Origin: Histoplasma ohiense | Taxonomy: Eukaryota > Ascomycota > Eurotiomycetes > Onygenales > Ajellomycetaceae | Reading direction: 5' to 3' | Assembly (NCBI GenBank): GCA_017607445.1 | Contig: JAEVHH010000003.1 | Location: 3,410,001-3,474,000 of the forward strand | Length of the DNA stretch: 64,000 bases | Shown here: in pieces, positions 12,425 to 24,900 of the stretch | Position numbering within the stretch: the first letter of the stretch is position 1 | Layout of the letters: every line of letters starts with the position of its first letter | Position numbers and translations under genes: made by a program | The notes under the pieces: model-generated | What the model saw: the letters and a program-made list of their open reading frames with translations, nothing else | Databases searched by the model: none | What the model was told of the DNA's origin: nothing

Positions 12425-12832
12425 TATAATAAATTAGTATCTGTTAGTAATTGACTTATACAATCAACTTCTCTTCTGCATCTGCTTGTTTCTGATTATT
12501 ATGATTTTATATAATTCTCAATGTTTTTTCACTCTGTGCTCTGTATTTGTGTAGTTTCTAACAATTCTTCTGTGTAGCTCTCAATGATTCTTTCATTTCA
12601 TACTTCACATTTGTGTAGTTTTTAATAATTCTTTTATATAGCTTTTAATATTTTTCTATTTCACACTTCACTGTGAAACAGCTTCTGATATTCTTTCACT
12701 CTGAACTTTTTTTTATAAGAATCTTTTTTATACAATCTTTTTTTCTGATTTCTTTTCTCTTTCTTTTCTTAATCAATTTGTAATCTGTGATTAGAATAGT
12801 ATCAAATCATTAATCAAAGTACACTCATTATA
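12425..12832 (+). repeat. 3' LTR of the older Gypsy element, two repeat units short
   Basis: This is the same LTR family in the opposite orientation to the two 534-bp LTRs. It starts TATAATAAATTAG, a mutated form of TGTGACGGGTTAG, and ends CATTATA. It is 408 bp long. The 126-bp difference equals two 63-bp units of the internal tandem array. The motif AATCAATTTGTAA near its end, which pairs with the primer site in the younger element, is intact. Confidence 0.85.
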
Positions 12833-13515
12833 CTTTTGAATTTTATCTTTCACAGCTGTGCAATAACTCTGCTGTTATTTTTAATGATTTATTCAATCAA
12901 TAATTGTAGTTAGACTGGCCGTGTGACCGTGCATGGAACTATGATCAATTTTAGCATTGATCCCATTCTTGTATATTTTGGTCCTGGTCTCATATATTGT
13001 TTTTCAAACCAGTCACTTTACACTGTTTGTATTATAGCTCTGGTTTCATTTCACTGTTTATGAGAAATATTTAGATTCTGAATACTGTTCTTACTTTGAT
13101 TTCTGAGTCACAGTTCCATTTGATTCCATTTTACAAAACAGAATCAAACAGAACCATGACTTACTCATAATTATATAATACATATATCTTTATACTGGAT
13201 GGTAGCTAATTATGATGTGAGTGTTACCAAATATCATTACCTTTTTGATGTCACAACAGAAATATCATTATATGCTCATAGATATTTTGAAAATTAAAAA
13301 ACAAAAACAAAAACAACAACTGAGAATATTATAAAAAAAAAAAAAACAAAAATCTTCAGCAAAAAAAAAAATAATGAAAAAAAAAAAATTAAAAATAAAC
13401 AAAACTCATTTATTCAATCTATAATCATCAAAAAAATTACTACTCAATTCTTCAGCAATCTCCATCATCAATCTAATATCCCTCACAGTGAGAATCATTC
13501 ATTCACAATGAATCA

Positions 13516-13758
13516 TGATCTTAAGATCATCTATAAAATGATTAGTGAGATATTGTTACATCTGTTTTCACATGATATCATACACTCAAAAAATGTGATC
13601 AATGTTGTTTCCACAGCAATTTGAAGAGCATTGAGAGCAGAACACTGAAAGTGATACTTTCTCTCATCAATCTCTCAGACAAGACATACAAATACAGTCT
13701 TGAGAAAAATGAAATCCTCAGACTTTTGATAATAACAGATCTCACAGATAGTTTCTAC
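13516..13758 (-). pseudogene. Histone H3-like fold, mutated
   Basis: One minus-strand frame reads about 80 codons aligning collinearly with the histone fold of H3. YQKS at about 13,731-13,720 is followed at the correct spacing by LV-stop-EI, matching LVREI with Arg CGA turned into TGA at 13,677-13,675. Next comes FQCSALNALQIAVE for FQSSAIGALQEASE, then FFE for LFE. A second stop (13,533-13,531) falls where family members have a non-stop residue near DIQL. Several Arg positions read Cys, as CpG mutation predicts. No N-terminal tail with ARTKQ was recognised; an ATG lies upstream at 14,005 but in another frame. It may be a CENP-A or H3 variant. Whether it is cargo of the hAT or a nested insert is unknown. 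Confidence 0.7.
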
Positions 13759-15433
13759 TTTCATATCAGTATCTAATATTATCAAAAAGCATTACTTTGA
13801 ATTTCATACTCTGCTTATTCATTTTTTTCATACAAGAGCAGGGGTTGCGCATCTCTCATACAGCACAGCAAGCATTGAAATGCCACTTATGATGATGAGC
13901 TCAGACCACTTCTCACTTCATCACTCACTGCTCATATACTGTCTTATAGAAAGCAGCAGTTGTTGGCATTGCTCTCTGATGAGAGATACTCTTATCACAG
14001 ATCATTTTTTTTGTTGAAGAGAGGGAGAGAAATCAGAGAATGAGAAGAGAGAAATCAGAGAGTGAGAGAAGAGAAATTGAAGAGTAAGAGAGAATGAGTG
14101 CAGAGAATAGATATATAGATTTCAGAGAGAAAAGAACAGAAACTTGTGATGATGAATTTGCTAGATAGAATCAATTAATCAATCAGTATTCATTCACAGA
14201 AAACATTGAGATATTCATATTGCTTTTAATAGTTAATATACTGCTGCAGAATTATGATGGGTTAGAGAGAGAAAAGAGAAAGAACAAAGAAAAAGAAAAA
14301 TATATATGAATGTTAAACTGAGAAATTGTATATACAAATAATCTCTATAGCAACAAAGAAACATCTCATCTGCATTCAGTCATAATATAACTTGCAGAGT
14401 GCATGCAGTATGTGATATCAACAAGTAACACAAAAATGCAAACAGTGTTGCTATAAAACATGTAATTTTTCATAATATATAGAAGTAGATTTTCTTTCTT
14501 CTTGAATTCTTTGATATATCTCTATTCTTTTCATCACATTTCTGCACAGATAGTAACTTATAAAAAGAATATATTATTTTCTCTAGAAATCTTCATTATC
14601 ACAATTAGAATATATTTCTCTTTCTCTCTTCTACTGAAAACATATCTGTCTCTCTCTTCAAGAAACATTTGATGACTCTGTATATTATCAAGACACACAA
14701 GCACCACCATCATCTTGAGAGGGAAGAGAAAGAATTCTTCAAGTGTGAAGAGACTGACTACAAGACATGTCATATTATCTTGAAAAAACTCTGTAATGAA
14801 GTAGATTGATAATGATTTTGAGTAATGCTTCTGCTGAAATTTGACTAATATTATGAAAGAAATGATGTCAATAGCTCAATATATAAAAAGTTGAAGAAGA
14901 AAGCAGTGGAGTTGCTCATGCAGCAGTGTTGAAATCAGAAGCACTCACAGAAATGATTTGAGATCAAGATAAAGAGAGAGAGAGCTGAGAAGATGACAAC
15001 TGCAAAAAAGCACTGTCAGAAGAAAATTGAAGATGTATTTATCCACAAGACAAAGAAACTCAAGCTGATAGATTGTATTTTGAATATATTTATTGATAAT
15101 GCTTTTTAATAACAATTTTGTTGTCTAATTGATTAGCAGGCTTCTGAAGAGAATCAGAGCATTGAGATTTTGTTTAGATCTCATATACACTCAATGATTC
15201 AGAATATTGAGAAGATAGTATTGCTTTCTGAGCCCACTAATTTACTTACTGCAGAGATAGAATCTGAGACAGCAGATCAGAAGATGCAAAACTTTGAAAC
15301 TCAAGTGAATCTGATGAAAAAAGAGAAGAATTCTTTCTCATCTGAGAAGATAGCTGAGAAGAGTTTTGAGATGATTGTTTCCTCAGATGAGAAGAAGAAG
15401 AAGAGAGAGAAGAAGAAAGAGAAGAATTGAATT

Positions 15434-15495
15434 ATGAAGAATGAAGAAAAAAAAAAAAAAGAAAAAGAAGAAGAAGAAGAAGAAAGTTGAAGAAG
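15434..15495 (+). repeat. GAA/A-rich low-complexity tract within the hAT
   Basis: An AAG-rich purine run with a poly-A core sits in the left half of the hAT element. It creates long Lys/Glu or Ser/Phe shadow frames on the two strands that should not be read as genes. Confidence 0.8.
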
Positions 15496-16032
15496 AAGAG
15501 AAAATAATCTAAGAAAAAATTTTTTTTTTATATGTTTGTTTTTTAATATTTTTGTTAAATTAATTGTATTATTATCTATCAAAGATTACAAATTTTTTAT
15601 TTGATATTTTATGTTATACAATTCTTTGTTGTGAGAATATATTATTGTAGTGATATTATGCTCATGATATATATATATATATATATATGTGTATGTATAC
15701 TGTAAGGTGTGTGTGACTTTACATATAGTATCAGTAAACAATGAAAGGTGATAAATTCATACTGTGGAATTGTGATATATTAGAGATAGATAATATATCT
15801 AATGAATCAACTTTTCAATACTTATAAACCTTAATAATATTTTTAATATTTTAATTATCATTCTTTTCTATTTTATCATAATTTTGTTGTTGTTTATAAA
15901 TATATTCTACTAGTGTTCTAACCAATTAGAGTGGGTTAATGAAAAGGGAGTAAAAAAAAACTCAACAAATTTCTTAACTTTATTATTCTCAGAATTCATT
16001 CCACACATAATTTCTCATCATTTATATTCATC

Positions 16033-18375
16033 ATGACAACTTCAGTAATTGCTGAATCAGAGAATTCATCACCTTCTTTAATGAAGATTCAAGATCTTAT
16101 AGAAATAAGAGTGAATCAAACAATTTATATTGTTTACAAATTCTCACAAAATGAGCTCTTTTAAGTCTGATGAATGCACACTTTCTTTTTTCTTGATGAT
16201 GAAAAACAACACAATCTATGAAAAAGTCAGTATAGACAACAAGAAGATCTATGGAAAAACTTTCAATAAGTTGCTGTGAAGATCACTGAAGAGTCATTTC
16301 TCTGCTGTAATCATTGCAACTTCATACAAAAACATCCATTCTGAAGTGAACATGAATCAGAAGAAATCACACAACATTTGAAATTTACTGATTATCTACA
16401 GCTTAGAGAAAAACATCAGAATATTCTTCATGAACTGATACTTATATCATCTACTCTCATTAATGATAACAATATTTGATAACACTTATGTACTATTTTG
16501 CAGAAAAACATGTGAAAACAACAACAAACTGATGTCAATCTTTCAATTTCAACTCTTTCATCAGACAACTTTCAAGAACAACTTCTATATCTATGTATAT
16601 TCTTGAATCTTCCACTGCATACTGTTGAAAACTCAGAATTTTGAACTTTACTTCAAATGCTTAATTCATATATTCAAATTCCTCATCAATTCAGTCTTCA
16701 CTCTTCTCTGAATATACATTACAACAATGATATGCAACAACTTGAACTTCTGTTGAAGAAACAACAGAAGATATCACTGACAGTGAATGTATGAACAAGC
16801 ATCAACAATCTATTCTTTTTGAATGCAGTTTGTTATTTTATTGATGAGGATTGAAATTATAAAGAGAAATTGATTGACTTTGAACAATTGAAGAGCAGTC
16901 ATACAGATGAATATATGACTGATATTCTCATGACAATCATTAAAAATGATTACTGAGATATTTCATCAGATCTTCTCACAATCACAACAGACAATGCAGC
17001 AAACAACTTGATCATGATACAGAGTCTGAAACAAAAACTGATATTATATAAATGAAATGATAAATATGAATATATTCTCTGTATTGTACATATTATTCAG
17101 CTTGTTGTTCAAGCATTGATTAAAGATCTGAATATTGAATCTGAAAACACAGAACTGATTAGTTGTTTTGATGAGAATGATGTTGAAATTGTTACTCACA
17201 TCACATTCTCATCAACCCTTCACAAGATAATGATATTTGATAATGCTTCAGTGAAAATTGATCAATTTGCTAACTATCTCATTATCTTTTTTAGATTCAT
17301 CACATTGTCAATGCAATCAGTACTTCTCTCAAACAACAACAACAATTTCATAATATTCAAACCACACACAGCTCAGTTCCTTCTTTTAATATGATACAAG
17401 ATATTCAAACACAGTGGAGTTCTATCTATAAGATAGCAGTTTGAGCATTTCAACTAAAAAATGCTGTGAATCATTGAGTTCAGAATTCTGAATGAGAGAA
17501 GATTTGTGCTCTGAAACTTTCTAATACAGAGTGAACACAGTTAAAATATATTGTTGAACTGTTGTTTATCTTTTACAAAACAACAAAGACTGTGTCTATT
17601 ACAGTAACATCAATGATGCAAGCTTCTTGATGAATATACAACAGTTTATTTACTCATTTGAAAACTCAGATGATTCATGTACAAGAAGAGCAATTCTGAA
17701 ATAGAGTTATTTCTGCAGCAATTGAAAGAGCTTGAGACAAACTTGCAGAGTATTATACAAAAATCAATCAATCATTTGCTGATTACTATACTGTTGCTGC
17801 TGTACTTGATCCCTCTCATTGAATCAATGCATATACTTTCAGAGATTGAATGATGGAAGAACAACAAATCTATGTTGATATAGCTTGAACATACTACAAC
17901 AACAACTATCAACAATATGAACAGAATAATACACAAATTGAAGAGTCAATAAAGTATGATTCTTTGATTAATAACTTTGTTTTTTAAAATACTCACTGAG
18001 ATATTGATATTAATCTGTTATTAATATTTATTGATTAAGAATTTGCATTCATTGATTGCTGCTGAAAATCTGAGCAAACAAAATTCTTACAACACTGAAT
18101 TTGATCACTATCTATATGATAATTCTGTTAATATCAAAGAAAAATCTATTTTAGATCTGTGGAGAATGATCAGCAGTCAGTACTCAACAGTGACAATGAT
18201 AACACACAATATTCTGACAATTTCATTGACAGAAGTTAATATGGAGAGAAAGTTTAACTCAAGTCAAAATATTTATTACTATCATTGTAATCAATTGCAA
18301 GAAGAAACTGTAAAGAAATTGATGATGATTAAACATGAAAAAAAAAAGAAATTATTGATAAGAATTCTATTGTGA
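16033..18375 (+). pseudogene. hAT transposase relic (BED finger and hATC dimerisation region)
   Basis: Starting near an ATG at 16,033, the plus strand reads in pieces as a hAT transposase. A BED-like zinc finger (CCNHCNF with downstream His) lies near 16,300-16,400. A catalytic-domain block TTDNAANNLIMIQSL is near 16,985-17,030, followed by ILCIVHIIQLVVQALI near 17,080-17,130. The C-terminal dimerisation region is at 18,031-18,375 (ILDLWRMISSQYSTVTMI, then MERKFNSSQN). Frameshifts and TGA stops interrupt it throughout. Confidence 0.82.
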
Positions 18376-18817
18376 CAGAATTCTCTTTCAATGATATAGT
18401 GGAGAAAAAAATTGAATATGATTGTATATAGTATTAATGAGCTTGTGAGTGTTATCAATAATCATTATCAATTGTCATGTATTGTGAGTGTTATCAATAA
18501 TTGTTATCAATTGTCATGTATTACATAATCATAAGAATGGGATCAAACTTGAGTTAAAATCATAATCAGTCTCAGATCACATTCTTATTTTTCATAGTCA
18601 GTCACTTTGCATGAAATAATAAATTTTGTTGATTTCATAATAGTCATATTAGATCTAAATCTGATTTTTTTACACTTCATTTCTGAAAATTTTGATCTCT
18701 TTACACTCTCATTCTGATTCTGATCCCACTGGAAATCATGCCAAGAAATGGACTGGGATCAAATCAAATCAAATCAAATGTGAAATTCATGATTCCACCA
18801 GCCAGTCTAATTGTAGT

Positions 18818-19340
18818 CTATATTCTGATATTCATATATTGATGAACTGCTGATATAACTGTTGAAGAATGAGTGTAGATGAGCTGATGAGCTGCTAAAA
18901 TTGCTGAAGATTGAATATAAATGAATTGATGAATGATATAAGTTACTGAATCTTCAGAATCTGCTGAGCTTGCTGAGTTTGCTGTGTACTATTGTTAACT
19001 GTAATTTCATCATTTCTGAGCTGTTTTTCTTCATTTTTTAATGATTCTCTATTTATATTCAGTTATTTTGACTGCTTTGATTGTATTACAGATGTTTTGA
19101 GAATTGATAGATGTAAATCATTGTATTTCAGATGTTTGCTATTTAATTGTAATTATTATATTCTCTATATAAACTATCTGACATTTAATTACATCTTACT
19201 TAGCACTTCTACATTAACTCTACAATACTACTATAATGTTATTCATCTTTTTCATCTATATGATTGTTCTCTATTGACAGCTGTAGATTACATGGAATTC
19301 ACATATATAAGTCATGTGTGGCTGTTGGATATCTTATTAT
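18818..19340. other. AT-rich intergenic tail of the repeat block
   Basis: This CpG-free sequence lies between the hAT target duplication and the composition boundary. No domain was recognised in any frame. Confidence 0.5.
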
Positions 19341-19432
19341 GTTCGCCCGAGGGATTAAACGGCGCGTTTTCAAGCTGGAGAAGCGAGCGCAAGCGAGCGA
19401 TTGCGGCTTGTAGCCTTAGAAAAAATATGAAG
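19341..19432 (+). other. CpG-rich fragment at the composition boundary
   Basis: About 90 bp beginning GTTCGCCCGAGG breaks abruptly from the CpG-free block. It ends in an A-rich stretch that runs into the AAC microsatellite. The layout (unique sequence plus a simple 3' tail) resembles the 3' end of a LINE-type or SINE-type insertion. No target duplication was found and no coding is present, so this is a suggestion only. Confidence 0.3.
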
Positions 19433-19637
<205 letters not shown>

Positions 19638-21940
19638 TATACAAACTTCGAGGTTCAAGCATTCGGAAATATATCGGTCATGCTGGGGGCCTATAAGAGC
19701 GGGGATAGTTAAATCCGATAGTGAAGTCTCAAACATGATGTAACATCGGACTTCATACCACACCAAGTTGTACAGTACCACCACGCATTGTCGATTCATT
19801 TTATTCTTACAAGCTGACAATACCGGAAGCAAACGTGCCCTTTGTCTCCGCACAAGAAACACGTCAATATCGTGGAAGCCATTCTGTCGTGCAAGACGAA
19901 TATCCCGCCAGCTATTGGGAATGATGTCTTTCTTGTGTCTATCGGGGCCTGCGCGTCTCGATTGGGATAGACTGTACAGCTTCCCCCACTGCTGACGGAG
20001 CTCCAGCTGCCGCAAATACTTTGGTTCTAACTACAAGTATGCTTTTATATCTGTGGACGATGGTTGTGGGCCCGGCGCTCGCTTGGAGTATTGTTTGCTC
20101 CCTGCGTCCCTCTCCACAAACAAAACCTTGGAACAAAGCCAACAATGGAGGTTGGCGGTTAAATTCCAATCTATAGCAGTCCAGAGTAAGCAGTGTTTAA
20201 GCAGATCAAACCAGCTGGAGCTGGGAAGCCAGATGCTAACTCCGCACGGTTGCGACTTACTTCCTCATACTCAGAGATTGCAACGAGTTGATCGCCATGC
20301 AGGCAACCTGTCAGCGTCACTATGTCTCCGAATTATTCTTTCTACTCGACGTAGCTGCAAGACGCAGGATGCAGCCTATCCAAGTTTAGGAGCCCACTTT
20401 TGTTGTAGTCCAGCCCTTTGCTATCCCCTTTAGGAAAACTCAATAGGTCAAACTTGTCCATCCATTCTTATAGATGTGCTACAAAGGAAGGCCTTTTGTG
20501 TGTCCTTTTGGCCTTGGTCATGAAGGGTGGTCCATTCAAATCTGCAATTTCTCCGTATCCCCAAAAATTTGAGGTTGTTGTATTTCGGAGAATATTATCC
20601 AAAACGCCAAACAAGAATCTTTCCCTGTGGCCAAAAATGTATTTGAAAATGATTTTCCTATATTTCCTATTGAGAGAACTAACTTCAACATGGGATGATT
20701 CGCATTCGATGGCTGCAACTTTAGGAATCTTATTCCGCCGTGTGAATTCAGTTGGTTGAGGACTACAATTTGTGGTTAGGGAGGGACACAAGGCGCCAAC
20801 TTTTTATTCGCATTGAACAGCATTCTACCTTTCCGGCCTGTCATGTCAGTTGGCATCCCAAGCTGTGCAGTGATGATTGACGTGTTTCTCATCTTTTTTT
20901 CTGCCATCAATTTTAAGACTACCCCTTTCTTTCGTACTCCACATATGCGAATGCGAATCGAGGGCTCGGAAACTAATCCGTGCCATATTGTGCGACTCTA
21001 GTGTCTGACACGCCTTTTTGAGCTTGTACGCAACATGGATAATCCAAGCGGTAACAATAGGCACACCTTGATGATACGGGCCTCCCATAGACCCTTCTCC
21101 ACGTTCGTTGCGGGATTCCTCAGGTATATGGCATCTGGCAGGTATGATCTCCACCACGACCACTCCAGCTCAAAAAGGCCACAATGGCAAGACTTCAAAA
21201 CCTGGATTACATAGCCACTGCATAGTATGCAGTGGCATTATCTATATTCGTTTAACGCTATCATGATACCTGCCAATTGATAGCCTTCATTTTCATTTTT
21301 AAAATTCCAGCTGATGACTGACTAGGCCATCCAACAATATCCCATAGAACTGGGTTGTCGGTTACTGTGGCTGTTGACCCATAGCAATTATCCTTTGCTT
21401 TGTGGAACTAATTTTATTCCTGCTGGGATTCACACTCTGCGCCGCTTTTTGCGACAAAAGGATTACTTGACAGTTCATCTCTCGTATTTTATAAAGCCCC
21501 CCGAAGGCCTATCACTATCTCATTTATGTTATTTTGTGTGGTCCTTAATTGCAATGTATTAGGGTTTACCAAATTTGCTAGATTTCAATATCTACGTTAC
21601 TCATCGCCAACGTACTTCTGATTTTCTCATGATTTAAAGCAGAGAAAGGAACACCCATTTGCCATCAACCTCGTTTCCTTCAGAATGAAATTTGGTTCAC
21701 TGAACCCCTAGCCTATGAGAGGGGATGGGTGCTAATCTCGTGTCAACAGTCGTATCGCCAGATTAGGTCGATTGTTACAGCACTTAGGATGTGATAAGGC
21801 CAACTTTCCTTAACGATCTTGATCGTTTAAAGCAGCTAACTTACACAGTTACAAAGGATTGACAAGACTATTCCTCCTGCTTATCCTTTTATGCATATGC
21901 ACGATTCTCCTCTATTCTTCCTTATATCGGTGCTGGGCCA
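19638..21940 (+). other. Long upstream region of wc-1
   Basis: This is 2.3 kb of normal-composition sequence without a convincing gene. Open frames of 60-126 codons occur on both strands but overlap one another and show no recognisable domains. The segment probably contains the promoter and 5' untranslated region of wc-1. WC-1 genes of other fungi are known to have long, regulated leaders. Confidence 0.5.
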
Positions 21941-24900
21941 ATGGATCAAAGTGAGGGCTCTCACACTAACCATGACATTTTGGAAAACCGAATGAAGGAA
22001 TACACTGACCCTTCTATCTCAGGTCTTCATTCCAATGCACCCGATCTCGCTAGGAACTGGAATTTTGAGAGAGTTCAACCACTAGACGAGGAGGATACAA
22101 TTGAATGCAAAAGTCAGGATCTGCCTAGAGAGAATTACATTCAGCCTCTAAATTACCAGATGCCGCAGAACATGATGTTGGAAATGACGTCGACGCCACT
22201 CGAATACACTAATTTTGAGCCGTCAACGCACCTTGAATGTTTTCAGGCCCCAGCGGGTGGTACTGGAGTAGATCTGGACACATCCCATGCTTCTACTCAT
22301 ATTCTGGGCGGGTTAAGCCTAAACGGCGTTTTTGATTTATACAACATCTCTCCTACCTCCTATCCGCTTGCGAACGCCGGGACTCCCCTACCTGGTATAT
22401 CTCCTTCATCAGAGGGTGGTTGGAACCACGTTGGATATTCCAACGTAGAGTCCGTTGCTCTCACGCAGCGTAGCCCTTCGCGCTTTTTGAGCGTGCCTGC
22501 ATTAGTTGCAAGAGACTTCCCGGCAGCAAATCATAGACACCCTCACCTGCGTGATCCAAAACTTTTGGCCGACCCATTTCAACAATGGAGGTTGCAAAAA
22601 TGGCGCAACCTCCAGGGTAACAAACCTCCGTACGGGGCTCAAAGGTTGCTACAGCTCGATCTCAGAAAGCCTAGAAAGAATCTGCAACCTCAGTCTAACA
22701 ACCTTTATGAACACCAAGGGCAGACCTTACAGCCTGGTTCCGGATTCCGTGTGTCCGAACCGATGAAACAGCCAGACCTGGTATCATATCAATACCGAAA
22801 TTGGATGTCACGTCCGACTATGGGAAACAACTTCAACAGCCCTGGTGTAGGCATCTTACCCGACCTAAAGATATTTCATAACATTGGTATCAATATTAAG
22901 GAGAAGAATGACTCAAATTTTCTCCCAGAGGCATTCTCCGAAAATGTTGCATACCAATACCCAACTGAGGAACCAACAGGCGACCCCAATGCTATAGATG
23001 CTTTAGTAGGTCACCTTGCCCGAACTAAAGACCGAGTACCTGATTTGTTGCTAATGGCACTCACTAGTAGAAATGTGTAACAACCCGACCGAACCCTGAA
23101 ATCAGTCTTGGAGCCATTGACATGTCCTGCGCCTTTGTCATATGTCAAGTTACAGACCGTGGTTGTCCTATTATATATACTTCTGATGCATTTCGCCGAT
23201 TGACTGGCTACTCACACGAGGAAACAATCGGACGTGACTGTCGTTTTCTTCAGGAACCAACTGGGGTCATCGGACATGGTTTGAAACGAAGATCCTCTGA
23301 TGATAGGGTAATCCGCTACTTGAAACGCAAAGTAAACACTAGATCTGAGGCTCAAGGGTGTCTGGTCAACTACCGAAAAGGAGGACAACCCTTTCTAAAT
23401 CTCCTTTCCGTAGTCCCTATCCAGTGGCTTTCGGACGAGTATAACTATTATGTTGGGTTTCAGGTAGATCTGTTAGATTCTCCACAGGTCGTCACTGGGA
23501 AAAACTTTGGTAAGTTTTCCCATCCCGATTTCTACATTTGCTGACCCCAAGCTACCAGATGGGTTGTATATAATTGACTACCGAAGAATGGAGCTTTCAC
23601 CAAATATATACGACCAAGGAGTCTTAACCAGTTCGCAAAATAAATACTTATCCTTCGAATATCCAAATCGTGACATCGTCACTACCGCTAAAGCTAAGCA
23701 CCTAAGACGTTTATCTTTTGAAAACCCTTGGGAAAAAGCGCTTCTAGGAAGCTCGGAGTTCTTATTCCACATAATATCAGAAACTGGGGTATTTTTATAC
23801 TTCACACCGTCAGCGTCCACGATTCTGGAATACGAATCTAAAGAACTGAATGGATCAACTCTATCCTCAATCTGTCATCCTAGTGATATAGTTACTGTGA
23901 TAAGGGAGCTTAGGAGCTGTGAGCCAGGTTCAGCCGTGAATCTCCTCTATCGCATTCGAAGAAAGAAAAGCGGCTACACATGGTTCGAAAGTCTGGGTTC
24001 CGTATACATTGAGTCTCCGCAAAAACAAAAATATATAGCTTTTCTCGGAAAACTGGTGGTGGTCTTTGGCATTTCCCGCGATGAGTTGATGAAGAATAGT
24101 GGCATGAACGAGGGCGAGATTTTGGCGAAGATCTCACCTTCGGGAATTCTACTTTTTGTTTCGTCCAGCGGAAGCGCTTTTCTGGATAGGCCGTCTGAAG
24201 AGTTAGTGGGAGAGAAGGTCCAGAATCTGCTTAGCGGCGAGTCACGAGCAGAATTTGAGAATGCATTGGGCATTGCGCGGAGTGGGAAACAAGTCGCTTG
24301 TAAACATGGATTACAGCATCGTCGAGGTCATTTACTACAAGTACAAAGCACCATATACCCAGGTGAAGGACCTGACGCAGCTTTGAAGCCTACATTTCTG
24401 ATTTTACAGATTCGGCTCCTGAAGTTAGGGAGAACAATATTTGGTTTCCGGGCGAATACGGTCACTGCGAGGACACGAAAGAAGGACGCCAGTGCCTTAA
24501 TGATTCGCCAGCCGGTCTCACCAGATCTATATTCGCATCCATCTCCAGATTTAGCCGACCACAGCCGCAGCAATCAAAATAGCATGTCCTCCTCGTCATA
24601 CTCCTTTATTACAAGGCAGCAAACCGCCACGCGACCATTACTTAAGCCGAACCCGACCCATATCGCAACATTCAATACACATTCCTCTGATCCTTCCCGG
24701 TTCGGCAGCCGGCAGGAACAAGAGTGGGTGGGAAAAGAAATTAGAGAAAGCTGCAACATCTTCGAAGAACTGAACCCGACCCGCGCCACAAACTGGCAGA
24801 CGGAGCTAGATCATTTGAGAAAATGCAACAGGTTGCTTGTCGAGGAGTTGCATTATTTAACCGCATTGAAAAGGAAGCGAAAGCGGAAAAGGGAAGTTGA

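Larger units (their letters stand above)
4096..12832 (+). mobile_element. Older Ty3/Gypsy chromodomain element, split by a younger insertion
   Basis: Readable Gypsy coding runs from about 4,096 to 5,952 and resumes at 12,023, ending in an LTR at 12,425-12,832. In order it shows the end of reverse transcriptase (NFLEFINFYLRFIKDF), RNase H (around 4,330-4,620), the integrase core (5,312-5,542, with SDRDSQF) and, after the interruption, a chromodomain with a YFIKWIEYDC block near 12,290-12,350. A purine tract precedes the LTR. The 5' half is missing where the Copia sequence abuts. Many TGG Trp codons now read TGA. The frame on both sides of the 5,953-12,017 insertion continues correctly when the insert is ignored. 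Confidence 0.85.
12911..18809 (+). mobile_element. hAT-family DNA transposon relic, 5.9 kb
   Basis: The ends are TAGACTGGCC on the left and the reverse complement of TAGACTGGCT on the right. They are flanked by perfect 8-bp direct repeats ATTGTAGT (12,903-12,910 and 18,810-18,817), the target-site size of the hAT superfamily. Similar GATCCCA or GGGATCAAA words recur near both ends (about 12,958, 18,539 and 18,770) as possible subterminal sites. The interior is CpG-poor and frame-broken. The transposase relic occupies the right half. The left 3 kb holds a histone H3-like relic on the minus strand, A-rich tracts and unidentified short frames. Confidence 0.88.

Noticed and set aside
15170..15582. 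Lys/Glu-rich and Ser/Phe-rich frames on opposite strands
   Set aside because: The repetitive part is low-complexity purine repeat within the hAT. No domain was identifiable; kept only as possible decayed cargo.
20053..20759. Two frames of 126 and 113 codons upstream of wc-1
   Set aside because: No domain, no codon-usage contrast and several overlapping antisense frames. More likely promoter or leader sequence.
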